A DNA stretch of 61,034 nucleotides from Heliocybe sulcata (lineage: Eukaryota > Basidiomycota > Agaricomycetes > Gloeophyllales > Gloeophyllaceae), in assembly GCA_004369045.1 (NCBI GenBank), contig ML213512.1:680330-741363 (forward strand). The letters run 5' to 3'. This document shows, one piece after another, positions 12,051 to 25,568 of this stretch (the first letter of the stretch is position 1; every line of letters starts with the position of its first letter). Below the pieces are notes generated by a model that saw nothing but the letters and a program-made list of their open reading frames with translations, was not told where the DNA came from and ran no database searches. Position numbers and translations under genes: made by a program.

Positions 12051-13983
12051 AACCGTGGTGCGTGGTAGGAGGATATTGTACGAAATGAGACGTTGATATT
12101 CCACGATCTTCCCAGGTCCAGTCTAAGCCTGAGCAGGCCTCAGAGCGAGATCAGGACAGGGGTCCCCGTCCAACATCATCAAGGCATTAGCATCCTCTCA
12201 TGCAAGGCTTCATGGTCCCAGCCATGCCCGACTGAAGCATCGAGATGCCCAGTCCCTTGGAGGAGCTGTAAGCCACCCAACTCCTTCCACGTGACTATCA
12301 GGTGCAAGCACTGTGGACAGCTCCGAGCACTTCAACGATATTCGCCCAGGCCTCAATGTCATGCACCTCTGCTCTCCATTGGTAGGTAGCAGTGGCGCAG
12401 AGCTGCTCCATGGACATGGGAGGACTGGGGTTGGGCTCTGGACGACGAAGGTAGCCCCTAACTCGATAAGTGCACGTGCCGAAGGTCGAACAGGTGAGAA
12501 ATACCTTTTCTTTCCACCCTCCAAGATGATGAACGCGAGTGCGACAAGGAAACGACTGCCGACGCTGTGGGTGTCGCTGAAAAGTGGCTTCTGGTGTTGG
12601 CGGGTCTTATCCCTGCAAGATCCCAACCCGCTAACGCCACAACCCCTTCGTACTTCTTGACGCCTTCCACGGATGCGATAATCCGTGCAAATCCGGACGA
12701 TTGTCGTGTGCGGGTCAGAGTATTCTATCCAAGGCAAGAGTCCTATTCCTTTCCTCGTTTTGTGCGTTCGACCGCGAGCACACTTGACTGTGCAAGATAT
12801 TCGAAGCCTGAAGGATCGGTTTCATGGGTAGGTTTTTCAGCTGCAGAAACCAGGATAAATAGCGAGGATATACGCCTAAGATACCAAAGACTCGTTACGT
12901 GTCGCGATGAAGGACGGTCTTGATCATGAGATTGTGGCTTGTTTGGCCCTCTTGTCGTTCTCAGTGTGGCGCGCGATGTGGCGCACGGCGAAACTATACA
13001 GTCCACCGAAGAAACTGTGTCAGATCTATTCGGATGGCATGTATAACTCATAGTGAAGCGATGTTCGAGTGGTCTGAGGACAGGCGTTTAGTGGGTGCTT
13101 GGCGAAATTACTCTTTTAGCATGCTCGCTAGTCAAAGTGGGGAGATACTTATGCAATGCAAGGATGCATGAGCTTAGCTTGAGCTATGAAATTTGCGTTC
13201 AATAGTTATAATACCTGAGCCAGAGGTCGTTCTCCAGCGTGCTCGACAATCAGAACAAAGTGTCATGCAATGGTCGCCCTGTTTGGCAGTCATATACGAC
13301 GGAAGTCGATATACAATTCCTAGACCCCTCTTCAGCGCCTTGGGCACCTCTCGAGGTTAGACATGAGGTCGCCATAGTTGAAACCAGGGACCGAGAGCAG
13401 ATGACATAGATCAGAATTGAAGCACCAATACATGTGCAGACAATGGTTTCTTGAATCGCATTAGAGGAGGTTACATATTGCGTACTCAAGGATATATATT
13501 GCTGCTGCTGTGTCGACGACCTTCTCCACATAAAGTTCATTGGTACGCAATGAACCACGCGATAAGTAAAGCAGGGAGCTCGGGGACTCTGGAATGAGTC
13601 AAATGCAGAGTACGTGCTAAACTCGCAAAGGAGAGCAAGCCGATTATGTTTGTACGTATTGTGGCACATAGGTGGCGCATGGTGGGCGGATCATTACCTG
13701 CCTGGATTATCTTCTCCATTCCCTACCCAAGCTGTGCCCCTACGAGAGGAATGCCAGGACGATCCCCTTCACATCCTGGCGGCACACGCGCTACTAGCTG
13801 CTACCATGCCAAACTTGTAGTAGTCGCTGATAAATGATCTCTAAACAGAAGCGCGCCTCGGATCCGGCGCTTCTATTCATGTCGTATCAGAGCGCGTTAT
13901 TTAAGGGCGCGTTGCGGTCATTGCTGGAGGGGCCCAGTGGACCCAAGGGAAGGTTGGTCGTCAAACGTTAAGAGCTCATCGTC
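12051..13983. other. Intergenic, no confident gene
   Basis: Several overlapping frames exist (a minus-strand one of 175 codons at 12737-12210 is the longest), but none shows a domain, and intron-linked extension was not convincing. Part could be a degraded minus-strand gene continuous with the duplicated block. The last 120 bp before 13984 serve as upstream region of the membrane-protein gene. Confidence 0.4.
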
Positions 13984-14975
13984 ATGTCTGGTACGTCTCA
14001 TCGTTCTCCCTCCTTTGCTCCCTGGCGCAGTACTCAGATCCGATGCCAGCATACACCCCTTTCACGAATTTCGCGCGATGTACGTCTGCCCCTAGCCATG
14101 TCGGCCCTTATGTCTTGAAAGCTTACGGCGAGCAGCCAATGCTGCAGATGCCACCAGTAATGGGGCCGCGGACGACGACCAGGCGGTCCTGCAAGTCGTC
14201 TCGATATGGCTGAATCGATTGCAGCTTATCAGTGTCGTCGTATGTGCCCTCCTTACCTCCTTCGTATTCCTCAAGTGATACTATTTGGACGCCCTAGACC
14301 ACCTTCTTTGCGGGCATGGACGGTACCTTCCTGGGCTTCACCGCTCCTTTCACCGCCGACACAGACGTGACCGACACCTCGCAGCTCGTGCATGCGTGCC
14401 TAGCCGGCGCGCTCGTCTTCCACCTGTTTGCAGGTACGCTTCATCCTTATTTCCTGTCTTCTGTCTTGTTCACTGTGTTTGACTTAGCCATCATCTCTTA
14501 CATCGCCTCCTTTGCACTCATTCGGTTCCAGCTCGTTGACGCTGAGGGCAACGAAGTTACTCAGAGCATGCCATCCACCGGCACGGACGCCGAGAACCCC
14601 GCACCTGCCTCGACGAAGGAGACCCCCGCCAACACAATGACCAAAGCCGAAGCCACTAACATCCCTCCTTCGGCCTCGGACCCGCTCTCCACGTCCAGCA
14701 GCTCGTCCCGCATCCGCGTCCAGCAAGTACATCTCTTCCGCTTAAGCACACTCTCCCTCCACAAAGCCCCGCCCCAGCCTCAGCACGAGAAGGCTCCTAT
14801 CGCTCTGCTGCTGTGGGTACATACTGTTTGCATTACGCTGTCCAGCTTGGGTTTCGTGCTGGCTGTGGTTGGGGTGGTGGCCTATGTGTGGAACATGCTG
14901 GCGACTAGTGTGAGCATTTTCACGACAATTTGTCTGGGGATCTCGTTCATTGCGCTGGCGTCGGTGTTGCGGTAA
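13984..14975 (+). CDS. Four-pass membrane protein of unknown function
   Basis: Four-exon model: 13984-13990, 14148-14239, 14298-14433 and 14488-14975, about 240 residues. The first exon is only 7 nt (ATGTCTG) and joins in phase 1 to a second exon reading D-A-T-S-N-G. Introns 2 and 3 are short with good GT/AG ends. The 54-nt third intron is a multiple of three and lacks a stop, so it can be mistaken for coding sequence. Hydrophobic segments follow M-D-G-T-F-L-G, around I-I-S-Y-I-A-S-F-A-L, and two near the C-terminus (L-L-L-W-V-H-T... and I-F-T-T-I-C-L-G-I). A Ser/Thr/Pro/Ala-rich loop of about 75 residues lies between them. This fits small lineage-specific basidiomycete membrane proteins. No catalytic motif is seen. 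Confidence 0.8.
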
Positions 14976-15162
14976 CTTGCTGTGCTGAAGTGGGAGTGCT
15001 GGTCGGCCGTAACGTCTTTTGATGCTTGTTGTTCTCTTGCTGCTAGATACCTACCTGCCGCTTATGATCGTCATGCTCCTGATGAAATCAAATATTCTTG
15101 TCACGACCCTGTGATTAATTGCTATCATGCACTGCAAGAGTCTGACGCGCGTTCCACTGATA

Positions 15163-17378
15163 TCAATATACATTGGGGACTCCCGTGTAGGAGAATGTGC
15201 TGAAACAAGCAGGAGCCGTCGAGTTTTGTCCGTTCCCCGTGGCGTACATACCGATAATTGTCTGCATTGAAGCTGATGAGCGCAAAAAACCATGCCAAGC
15301 TTGGTTGCACTTACACCTACGAATCCGCCGCTGACCTCGCTGGCGTCTCCGTATCCCACAACATTCCACGGCTTCCCATTGCCCTGCTCGGCGTACGAAA
15401 ACACGTAGGTCGACGCATTCACCGCTTGCACCCGTAGCCTCAAGTTATCTCCCACACTCTCCGGCAACTTCACGAGCCCAGGGCGAGAGAGCGGATCCTT
15501 CATATCCCCATCCGTAGAATTCGCCGTCGTCGTCTTCAACCTGACATACCTCTCCTCCGTGCTATTCAGCGCCACGACGCCCAGATCAAAGTGCTGCAGC
15601 TGCTGCAAGAACACTGTCACTCCCGCCTCCTCGCCCACTTGCTGTGGGGAGAAGGACAGATCGACGTCAGCGGTGAACTCGACGTGCTCTTGGCGCCGAC
15701 CGATAAAGGTGGAGGTGCCGGAAATCCCGTCGGGGCCTGTGAGGTTTGCAGAGACCCCGAGGAGGCAGAGGGAGGTGGGGTGCGAAGGTGGAGCGACGAC
15801 GTAGCGGGATGGGTCGGGGAGGCGAAAGTAGATGAGCTGCCGCGGAAGAGAGGTGTTCGTCGAGAAGGTAATGGTTTGGGAGTGGCCGACTAGAGTGCCT
15901 CCGTCGGGCGTTTGCAGTGGCTAGTTCCTTGAGTGAGAATAACGAGGAGCTTGGATGTCAGAAGGCTTACTGGACGGGGCGGGGGCAGAGGACCTTCCAT
16001 GTCGACGGTTACTCTGACGGGGTTGTACGGGTTGAATAGAGGGTATTGGTCTAAAGGTTGATTAGCAGATAGGGTTGTCGATGCATCCAGCTTCACCTTT
16101 TTCCCAGACGACAGGAACAAGCACGGTTTCTCTGCCCATCGGGTAGTCGACCGTTCCGTTCCTGGTGGCAAGAGCTACAGCCCATACGTTTCCTTCGATA
16201 TCGTCGAAGACGTCGGAGTGGCCGACAGTCTGCACTAAGATGCCCATAAATACAGTCCTGTGCGGAGATAGCGCATTCTGCGTACAGTATTCGGTTGTAT
16301 TTGCGTTTGTCAGCACCGGATTGTGGGCGTATGGCTCGTAGGGACCGTGGATGGTTCCGCTGGATCGCGCCATGGTGACCATGTGATTCAGGCCCGTTCC
16401 GCCTTGTTTGGGGGTCTGAAGTCAGAACCTGGTCTTGTAACGCGCTGAATTAACGACCCAATTCATACCTTCCGCAATCAAAAGATAGTAGTATCCGTCT
16501 CTCTTGTAGATATGTGGACCTTCCGGCGCCTTTCATACGATGTCTAGTAACTATTAGCAAGCAGCATGAGACATCCACTCACTAGGCCTCCAGTGCCCGT
16601 CCACAGCAGCTCCGGGTTCCAGATCGTCCCGTTGCTCAGATCGATCTCGTACTGCCAGATGCCGGGCGAGACCTGCCAAGCATGCGAGCCCTGGACGTAT
16701 GTACTCCCATCGTCGTCCCAGAAGAGCGAGACATCGTAGCCTTGGAACCTGGGAGAGAAGTGGATGGGATCGCTCCAGTTATCGCCATAGATATCGGTAG
16801 TGGTAAAAATTAACTGTCGTGATCAATGTCAGTGATGCTACATAGTGGAGCGGCTAGCAGGAGCAGGACAGACGTTGTCCCATCGCGTTGGGTCATCCTG
16901 CGCGAACTTGTCCCAGACTAGGGCGGTGGTCACGTAGAAGGTACCATTGTTATATCTGATCGCTGGCCGGCCAACATAGTTATGAATATATCTGCAGAGC
17001 CACAGAGCCGTATCCAACTCACTTGAAGCCCAGATGCCACTGGTTGACCCGTAAATCTGAGCCATTTGCGGAAGCTGTTCCGGTCGCGACAAGACATTAC
17101 CTGGAACTGGGAGTCAGAAAGAACAACCCACCTGTATTACGAAGCCGATACCTACCGATTGGTTCCCAAGTGGTGAGGTCCCTTGATGTATACACCGGGA
17201 TACCAGGGAACGAGTTGAACGAGCTGTTCACACAATAAAACTGGTCCCCAACGCAGGTACATGACGGGTCAGGATTGAATCCTGGGATGATTGGGTCTTT
17301 GTAGGGCCGTATTGGCGTCCATGTCGAGCGAGCCACTTCGGCGAGCGCTGCGAACAGAACGCAAGCAAGTCGCAACAT
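15163..17378 (-). CDS. Secreted glycoside hydrolase family 43 (xylosidase/arabinofuranosidase type)
   Basis: Ten exons (minus): 17378-17156, 17100-17023, 16962-16874, 16813-16583, 16529-16469, 16402-16286, 16234-16097, 16050-15971, 15920-15315, 15261-15163. They give 573 residues, and all junctions are in frame with GT/AG ends. The in-frame codon at 17402 is GTG, so the ATG at 17378 is preferred. An N-terminal signal peptide (L-A-C-V-L-F-A-A-L) is followed by the five-bladed propeller fold of GH43. The general base is Asp37 in G-F-N-P-D-P-S, the pKa-modulating Asp157 is in G-Y-D-V-S-L-F-W-D-D-D-G, and the acid Glu210 is in A-P-E-G-P-H-I-Y; all are present. The segment G-G-T-G-L-N-H is typical. 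The C-terminal 200 residues resemble the concanavalin A-like domain found in many GH43 xylosidases. It likely removes xylose or arabinose from hemicellulose outside the cell. Exact substrate cannot be read from sequence. Confidence 0.93.
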
Positions 17379-17743
17379 CGTGTTCCCGACGAGGCGGGCC
17401 ACTGGATGCAGACTTCATATACTTGTATTCTTGGTGCAGGGTCACAAGGCCAGTAGAATGCCATCATAAGGGACCGTGAATTCGCAGACCGGCCAAAGGA
17501 ATGGCGACTCGACGGATTAACTTCGTTAATCAGCACAAGCGGTAATTCAGCGGGCCGGCCTGAGAGGCCACCCAGCGAAGCTGTGGACCGTACTACTTTG
17601 CTGCCCTGCGTTGTCTTACGTACTCGATTGAAATAACAAAGACTTCAACGAAAGTATTCAGCACAGGGGAGAGCATGTTGAACGTTGACTGCTAGAGGAG
17701 ATTCTTATTTCGGGTACTGCCGAGTCTCGCTTTCATCCACACC

Positions 17744-18712
17744 ATGACAATCGCAGCCTCCATCGGCGCTAGCACGAACAACGGCGACGACACTGAACTC
17801 ACACTACCTCTTGAACTTATTCTAATCATCTTTGATATCGCAGCCGTTTTATCCCAAGAGACGGCCCTGTCTATCTCACTCGTCTGCTCATGGGCTCGTG
17901 CAACAGTCGAGAAACACATCTTCTCCACCCTCGTCCTCGGACGTCGAGCGCCCTCGGTCAACAATATGCCAGAGAAGATACCCTCTCTGGCGCGTAACCT
18001 TTGGATTGAGGATGTAGGGGTATCCTGGCGTAATGCTATCCCATATTTCTCTGCTATGCCTGATCTTGAAAGGATCACGCTCTCTGGGACCTATCTATGG
18101 GCTCTTCTCGAAGCTCTCAAACAGCAAGAGATCAGCGCAGGTGCAGGCGAACTGCATGAACAGGCAGATCCTGCTGCTAGCAGCAGCTCTCCAAAGTATC
18201 GATGCCGCTCTCTGTCCATCCTTTCCGAAAACCAGGCCTTGATCTGGAACATGTTCCACGATTGCGAAGCAGGCCGAATGTTCCTCTCCGGCATCACTCA
18301 TATGCGCTTTCATCGTCTCCGCATGTCAGCGTTCATACGTTTCGACAGATGCCCGAGTCTCACTCACATTGCGTTCCCATGGACGGAGCTTAATCACTTT
18401 GATCTTTCGTTCCTGGACGAAATATGTCTCAGTCAGAACGTGCAGAAAGTAGTTCTGACGCTTGCGAAACATCCACCCCTCCGCTCACCTCCCCATGGCA
18501 TGGAAGATCTGACCTTGACGGTTCTTGGACGTCATGTCCGCTTCACGGGATCCTTCCCCGTCCACAAAATCTTCGTCGCCTTTGTCGAAAGAAAGGCACG
18601 GCCAGATGAGCTTAGGGACGAGGTCAACGGCCGCTGGAGTATTTGGGATAGTGCAATCCCTTTCGAGAGGATGCTGGATGGCACATTCTTTTCCGGGACT
18701 GGAAGCAGGTAA
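17744..18712 (+). CDS. F-box-like protein, single exon, 322 residues
   Basis: Uninterrupted frame from an ATG in ACC ATG A context. Residues 23-60 (L-P-L-E-L-I-L-I-I-F-D-I-A ... L-S-L-V-C-S-W-A-R) follow the F-box pattern of L-P-x-E-L-x-x-x-I ... S-L-V-C-x-x-W. The rest has weak leucine periodicity and short strands, as in the large agaricomycete families of F-box proteins whose C-terminus binds unknown substrates. A role in SCF ubiquitin ligase targeting would follow from a true F-box (family knowledge). The gene is divergent from the GH43 gene, with 365 bp between start codons. No introns, unlike its neighbours. Confidence 0.75.
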   Translation: MTIAASIGASTNNGDDTELTLPLELILIIFDIAAVLSQETALSISLVCSWARATVEKHIFSTLVLGRRAPSVNNMPEKIPSLARNLWIEDVGVSWRNAIPYFSAMPDLERITLSGTYLWALLEALKQQEISAGAGELHEQADPAASSSSPKYRCRSLSILSENQALIWNMFHDCEAGRMFLSGITHMRFHRLRMSAFIRFDRCPSLTHIAFPWTELNHFDLSFLDEICLSQNVQKVVLTLAKHPPLRSPPHGMEDLTLTVLGRHVRFTGSFPVHKIFVAFVERKARPDELRDEVNGRWSIWDSAIPFERMLDGTFFSGTGSR

Positions 18713-19118
18713 CTGGACATGCCGAAAATGCTGGGGATTACGAGGAAGGTTTGCTGTATCCTCAAATTTGATGCTCCTACGTCACGTCTTATCAAGATCT
18801 GCCTAGTTTTCTGTTCTCTGGCTAAAGACGCCCTGTCTCGCTGCCCTATGTATTTTGTGACTTTGTTCCAGGTGCTGTACGATTAAGGCACAAGTTTCTC
18901 CGTCATCGATAGCTGCCTAGTGCTGAAGATGCCGTGTCACACTACGCTCTCTGTCCTGCCCCGTCGTCGTAGAATCAGTGCATATGCGAGTATCCACTAC
19001 CCTCAAGTCTCGAATCCGAGACTGGCAAGGATCTCCTCAAGGTGGAACAATCCAAGAAGCCCGTACGAAGGAGTCCGAGTCCCATATCACCATGCCCAAA
19101 CCGACTATCCATCATCCA

Positions 19119-21102
19119 TCAATTCTTCGTCCACACCTGCTTACCCTTAACCCAAGTGCTCACAGGCTGCCCCTTCCTATCAAGAACGACGAGATCCGCA
19201 TCAGCCCCTGGCCTCAGTGTGCCTTTCCTGTTTTCAATCCCCAAGCACCTAGGCGAACAATTGAGCATGCTCCAATATACGAAGAAGGGCATTATACGCT
19301 TACTTGGCAGGGTTGTACGTTGCGCACCTAATGGCCTCGCCGAGGGAGCATCCGGTGAAGCGGGAGAAGTTACGAACACACTTATCCAGAGTGACAACAC
19401 TGGAAGCTGTATCAGTAACTTGCAGTGCTGTACGCGAGCACGTCCTTACCTTCCAGCGAGCGTATCTGTGCCTTCTAGGTACAGCTTATCACCCTCCTTC
19501 ACGAATTTCTTGCCATCCCGCCATTCATGCACGCCATCCTGCAGATGCGGGTCAAGAATTTTCATGGCTTCGCAAAATAAGCATCTTGCGGATGATCCCA
19601 AAATCACACAACGCACCGTCCGTAATCAAGATACAGCCTTCGGGGTAGGCCCCATACGCCAACTAAAAAATCATCGATACGAGAAGAGCATGAGCGATAG
19701 TCCTCACTTACCCTGACGGAGTTGGGATGGGAATGAATCCCATCAACAATCATCTCATAAAACGGCCTCTCGAACGCCATATCCGCCACTTGTCCCTTCT
19801 CAAGGTGGAGCTCCGGCCTGCTGCTCTTGCTCTGGCTCAGCTTCTGCGCAATGGTCTCAGTCGATATCGTCTTGTGCCTGGCATCGACGGGCGTCTGCGG
19901 GGGCGTCTCGTGGTCGTCGAACGCCTCCGAATGGGCCTTGCCACCGTGGGACAGGCGGATGCTCGCGTTGCGGGAGACGGGGGAGGCAGGGGAGCCCGGC
20001 ACGGTGGCGATGGGCGTGAAGGCGGAGGAGAGATGGGGCGAGGCGCCGATGAGCCCGATGATGGACGGATCGCGGTGGTGCAGCTGGGGCATTGCGTTGA
20101 AGAGGTGCGTGATTAGACGGGCGCCATGGATGACCGCGGAGGTCGCGATGTCAGTCGTGGCGATACTATGGGCCCCTCGTCAGTTGGGTTGCCGCGTCGC
20201 GACTGCAAGCGCACCTGTGGCCGATCGAGAAGACGATGCCCCTGTTCGTCAGCTCCGTCAGCGTGTCCATCACGCCTTCAATTTCCGGCGCGGCGGTGAT
20301 AATCCGCACGCCAACCTGCTCGCTCTCCATGACCCAATCCTCATTGACGGCGAGGTTCTCGGCACCGTAGACCTCCTCGAAGGACTGCAGGCGGTCCGGA
20401 GCGGGGATGATGAAGGGCGGGGCGTGCGCGCCGCGTTTGGCCATCTGGATGAAGGGGCCCTCGGAGTGCCAGCCGAGGAGGTTGGCCGAGTTGGGCATGG
20501 AGAAGGGGCGCAGGAGGTTGAGGAGTTTGGGGTAGAGTGATTTTTCTTGTGTCTGAAGATTGGGGGACGTTTAGAATAGGCGCATAACGGTAAATGGGGG
20601 ACTTACGATGATCGTGGGTACCAGACTTGCGGGAGGAGTATATGAGAGTGTAAAGTCTGATAGGAAGTGTGGACGCACGATGTGACACCGGTTTCAACGA
20701 TGTTGAGAGCTACCCTCTTCATCCCCTCTCTGTAGGCTTCATCGTCGCCTTCGTATACAGAGAAGTCAAAACCGTACGCTCCATTGATTTGGATGTCGAT
20801 CAGACCGGGGCTATCGAGGACGAACGTCAGTAGACTACCGCAGATACAGATAAGTTGCCCACCTCAGAATATTGCCTCCAAGATCAATGATCTTGTCCGG
20901 TCTCTCCTTCCTAAGGAAGAAGGTGCGCTGCGAGTGGCTTTAGCTCCTGTGCTCGCTACTGCCCCTGTACGATGCTTCTTACCTGAGCATCGAGAACGAT
21001 CCCTCGGCGCTCGTCGATCCACAAGTCCTTTTCGACGAGGCTTCCATCCTCTAGTGGAAGTAAGCAATTCGTGAAGCAGATGAGACCATTTGCCGAAGTC
21101 AT
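19119..21102 (-). CDS. nagA: N-acetylglucosamine-6-phosphate deacetylase
   Basis: Ten exons (minus): 21102-20983, 20927-20863, 20810-20679, 20625-20607, 20552-20215, 20165-19712, 19662-19617, 19567-19450, 19399-19304, 19248-19119. They give 505 residues with every junction in frame; exon 4 is 19 nt. The amidohydrolase motifs are present: P-G-L-I-D-I-Q-I-N-G-A-Y-G, W-H-S-E-G-P-F with metal ligand Glu143, S-I-G-H-S with His224, T-H-L-F-N-A-M with His245, and catalytic Asp391 in L-I-T-D-A-M. The enzyme converts GlcNAc-6-phosphate to glucosamine-6-phosphate plus acetate in cytosolic GlcNAc catabolism. An insert of about 88 Ser/Pro/Thr-rich residues (roughly 267-354) separates the T-H-L-F-N-A-M segment from the D-G-I-H-S-H loop; bacterial enzymes have only a short link here. 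No other GlcNAc catabolic gene is in the window. Confidence 0.95.
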
Positions 21103-22099
21103 GGCCGCTGTTGTCGCTGCAAGAGCCTGAATGTTGCTGGAGTGCAGGTACGAGTGAAAGATGAAAAAGCGTTCGAGTCCATCGCCACAAACGTTCTATT
21201 GGCATCCATATGGACCGTATGGCTCCAGAATAGACCGTGCAAATGCGCATGAGGATATCATTGTTCATCATGTGCCGAGGTCGACCGTTTCGGCATTCAG
21301 TCCCGACTGCCGGCTCTTCACGCGGGCGCCAGGGCGAAACGCCTGGCCGAGGAAAGGTGTGGCACATGGGTTTACGACGCCCGAATTCGCACTGCAGAGT
21401 AGGTGAGGAGGCTGTCAGACACAGCAAATGGTATGAGATTAATATCCTACCTAGTCAGGGCCTTAACCCATGAACATCAGTGTCTGATCTGATTTGCTTT
21501 TGCCTACTTCTCCATACTTCAAGCTTTCGTCAGGTACCTGGATTTTTGAAATGCCTGAGATACGCAAAGTACTGGTGAATTAGTGCCAAATCGGCGGGAA
21601 CGCGAGGAAATATTAATGAATATTGACCGTGATCATGACCCACCAGTATCAGTCTAAGAGTAAAGACACGAGCAGATCTAGAGGCCTTATATGGGGAAAG
21701 CAGACATTCCGTGAGCTTCAAGCTCAAGGCTAAGTTATCTGTTACGCATTATGCATTGGCTACCAGTGTATGTATAATGCTGTCGGTTGCCGAGATTTTT
21801 TTTTTTTTTCTGTGTGATCCCCTCGGCCCGTTTGATCTTTCAAGTTGAAACATGTTTTCAAACATTTGAGAAGAAAAATGGCCAAAGTCGGTAAAGACGT
21901 GAGCGAAATATGGCTGTTTTCTGGGGAAGCGCACCATACGCGTTTAACGCGCTTGTGGCAGCGCGCGGACGCGTCGTGATCGATATCTCGCATCAAATTG
22001 CAGCAGTTATGAAATTTATGTTTAGACAGGGACCTCTGTACAGTGGCTGCAGCGTGCATCTTACCTACTGCTATCTCGTTGTTGGCCAAATACCACATA

Positions 22100-23931
<1,832 letters not shown>

Positions 23932-25144
23932 AGCATGATCGCTTCGTATGTGGTTGCGGCATTCTTACGCTGCAATCTCCACTGTCAACACCGACCTGGA
24001 ATACTTGTTCTGATATCTATGGGCAAGAATCCCGTTAGAAGAACCGGATTGCCTTTTCTTGGGTCCCCTGCACGTCATGACGACTGCCATTTCTCGCTTG
24101 GAATCTAGAGAGGAGAGATTGAATACAGCCAGGCGGTCTTCGTGATGCGCCCGTGCTCAGCTCTATTCACACCACTGTACGGCATGCGTTGTATTCCTGA
24201 ATATACCATCTTCATTCGCGTACGCCGAGTCCGCCGAACGGCTCTCAGCGTCTGCAGGAATTGCGATGTGGACCAGGAGATGAGAGATTGATGGGCGGAT
24301 CACTGCGTAAGCGTGAGTTGATGGAAAGAACCACTCAGTCAATGCTGTCACAGCCCAGAGGGCTGCCGAGTCTGACAGTGCACCATTCGGTGGCCGACCA
24401 GGTCAAGTCCTCACGGCTGCTATGCCGCCCTGCTGTCCGACACGTCAGAGCGGGGACGGCCTAATCTGAGGCGTCTCGCATACCGCCCACCCGCCTCGAT
24501 ACAATTTGACTCTGTTTTCTTGATTGGAGAGAACTGACCATCAACGTCATTAGGAGACGCCTCTTGAGGGCTGTAGCCAAAGGAGGTGTCCGACCAGCTT
24601 GCATAGTTCTGGGAGACATTCCAAACCCATGGATAAATACCTAGAGAACGTTTGGTATCGGCAGGATTGGAATGGCGATACACGTGCCCAGCGTCCAGCA
24701 TGAGAACAACGGAGAATGACAGCGCGAAATGGTCGTCCGAGACTCCCGTGGAAGTCAGCGGCTACTGAATCTAGTCCGCGAATACCTGCTGCTGGCCTTC
24801 ACACAAATCCAGACATCCTGTCGCTTACGAGCAGCGCTCGGAGATTCATGGCTGTACGGGAGAAGGATGCATACCAGGTGAAACGTCTGCTGCTCTGATC
24901 GCAGTGTTGTTCCCGCCTCCTCCCGCCTATTGGTGTCCCTGACCGGTTACTCGAAGCAGGCATGTCGATGCTAATTTCATGGCTCCGTGAGGCAGGATGA
25001 AAGGGCTTCAAATGCCAGAGAAAATGAGGTCACTGACTTCAGCGATGCTCGCCGGGGCATTCGGAAATCCAGTCCGCGTTGCTAAATGTCCTGTTGCGAC
25101 ATGTTATGTTGCAGCATTCGTCCTTCGGTTCGCGACATATCAGA
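23932..25144. other. Intergenic, no recognised gene
   Basis: Only frames shorter than 95 codons without motifs. The right end leads into the TATA-containing promoter of the secreted peptide gene at 25237. Confidence 0.45.
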
Positions 25145-25153
25145 CATATAAAA
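25145..25153 (+). promoter_or_regulatory. TATA box of small secreted protein gene 1
   Basis: CATATAAAA about 85 bp before the ATG at 25237. The spacing is normal for a fungal gene with a 5' leader of 50-60 nt. A similar box precedes the paralogue at 27303. Confidence 0.55.
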
Positions 25154-25236
25154 GCGCTGGAAGATGCAAAGAAAACCTCAGTACTCGTAACTTATAACAC
25201 TTGCATAACGTCCAAGCACTCACCTAGGGGCTGAAG

Positions 25237-25568
25237 ATGCAAATCAAAACTGCCGCTGCCTTCGCCATACTAACGGCCTTCGTCGGTGAGCGCCCTTTGA
25301 TACCACCGTGTCGACAGAGATTCACTGAGTTGCAGGCGAAGCGCTGGTATCGGCTATGCCTTTCCCGGAACCTCGCAACATCTTGAAGGGCCGTATTTGT
25401 AAATTTGCATGCAACACGGATGTTGTGGCCACACAGACAGTTGACGCGGCACCTCCTGAGGCGACCCAGATTTGCAACTTTGGGTGCCGTACGAAGCGTG
25501 CTTTGGCCATACGGAGTGTCGAGACTCCCACTCTCGACGCAACAATGGTCCCAGCTCAGACTGCTTAG
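25237..25568 (+). CDS. Small secreted precursor with two I-C-x-F-x-C cores (SSP1)
   Basis: Two exons, 25237-25285 and 25336-25568, with a 50-nt intron in phase 1; 93 residues. The intron lies within the signal-peptide coding region (M-Q-I-K-T-A-A-A-F-A-I-L-T-A-F-V). After the predicted cleavage the mature part has exactly four cysteines, in two short motifs: G-R-I-C-K-F-A-C-N-T and T-Q-I-C-N-F-G-C-R-T-K-R. The second is followed by a dibasic Lys-Arg that fits Kex2-type processing, the first is preceded by Arg. No known domain. It shares the core motif, size and intron position and phase with the gene at 27303, so the two are related. Possible roles are a processed secreted peptide or an effector-like small protein; this is inference. 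Confidence 0.75.

Noticed and set aside
21790-21812. Poly-T run as a terminator
   Set aside because: A homopolymer alone is not a supported terminator in a fungal nuclear genome.
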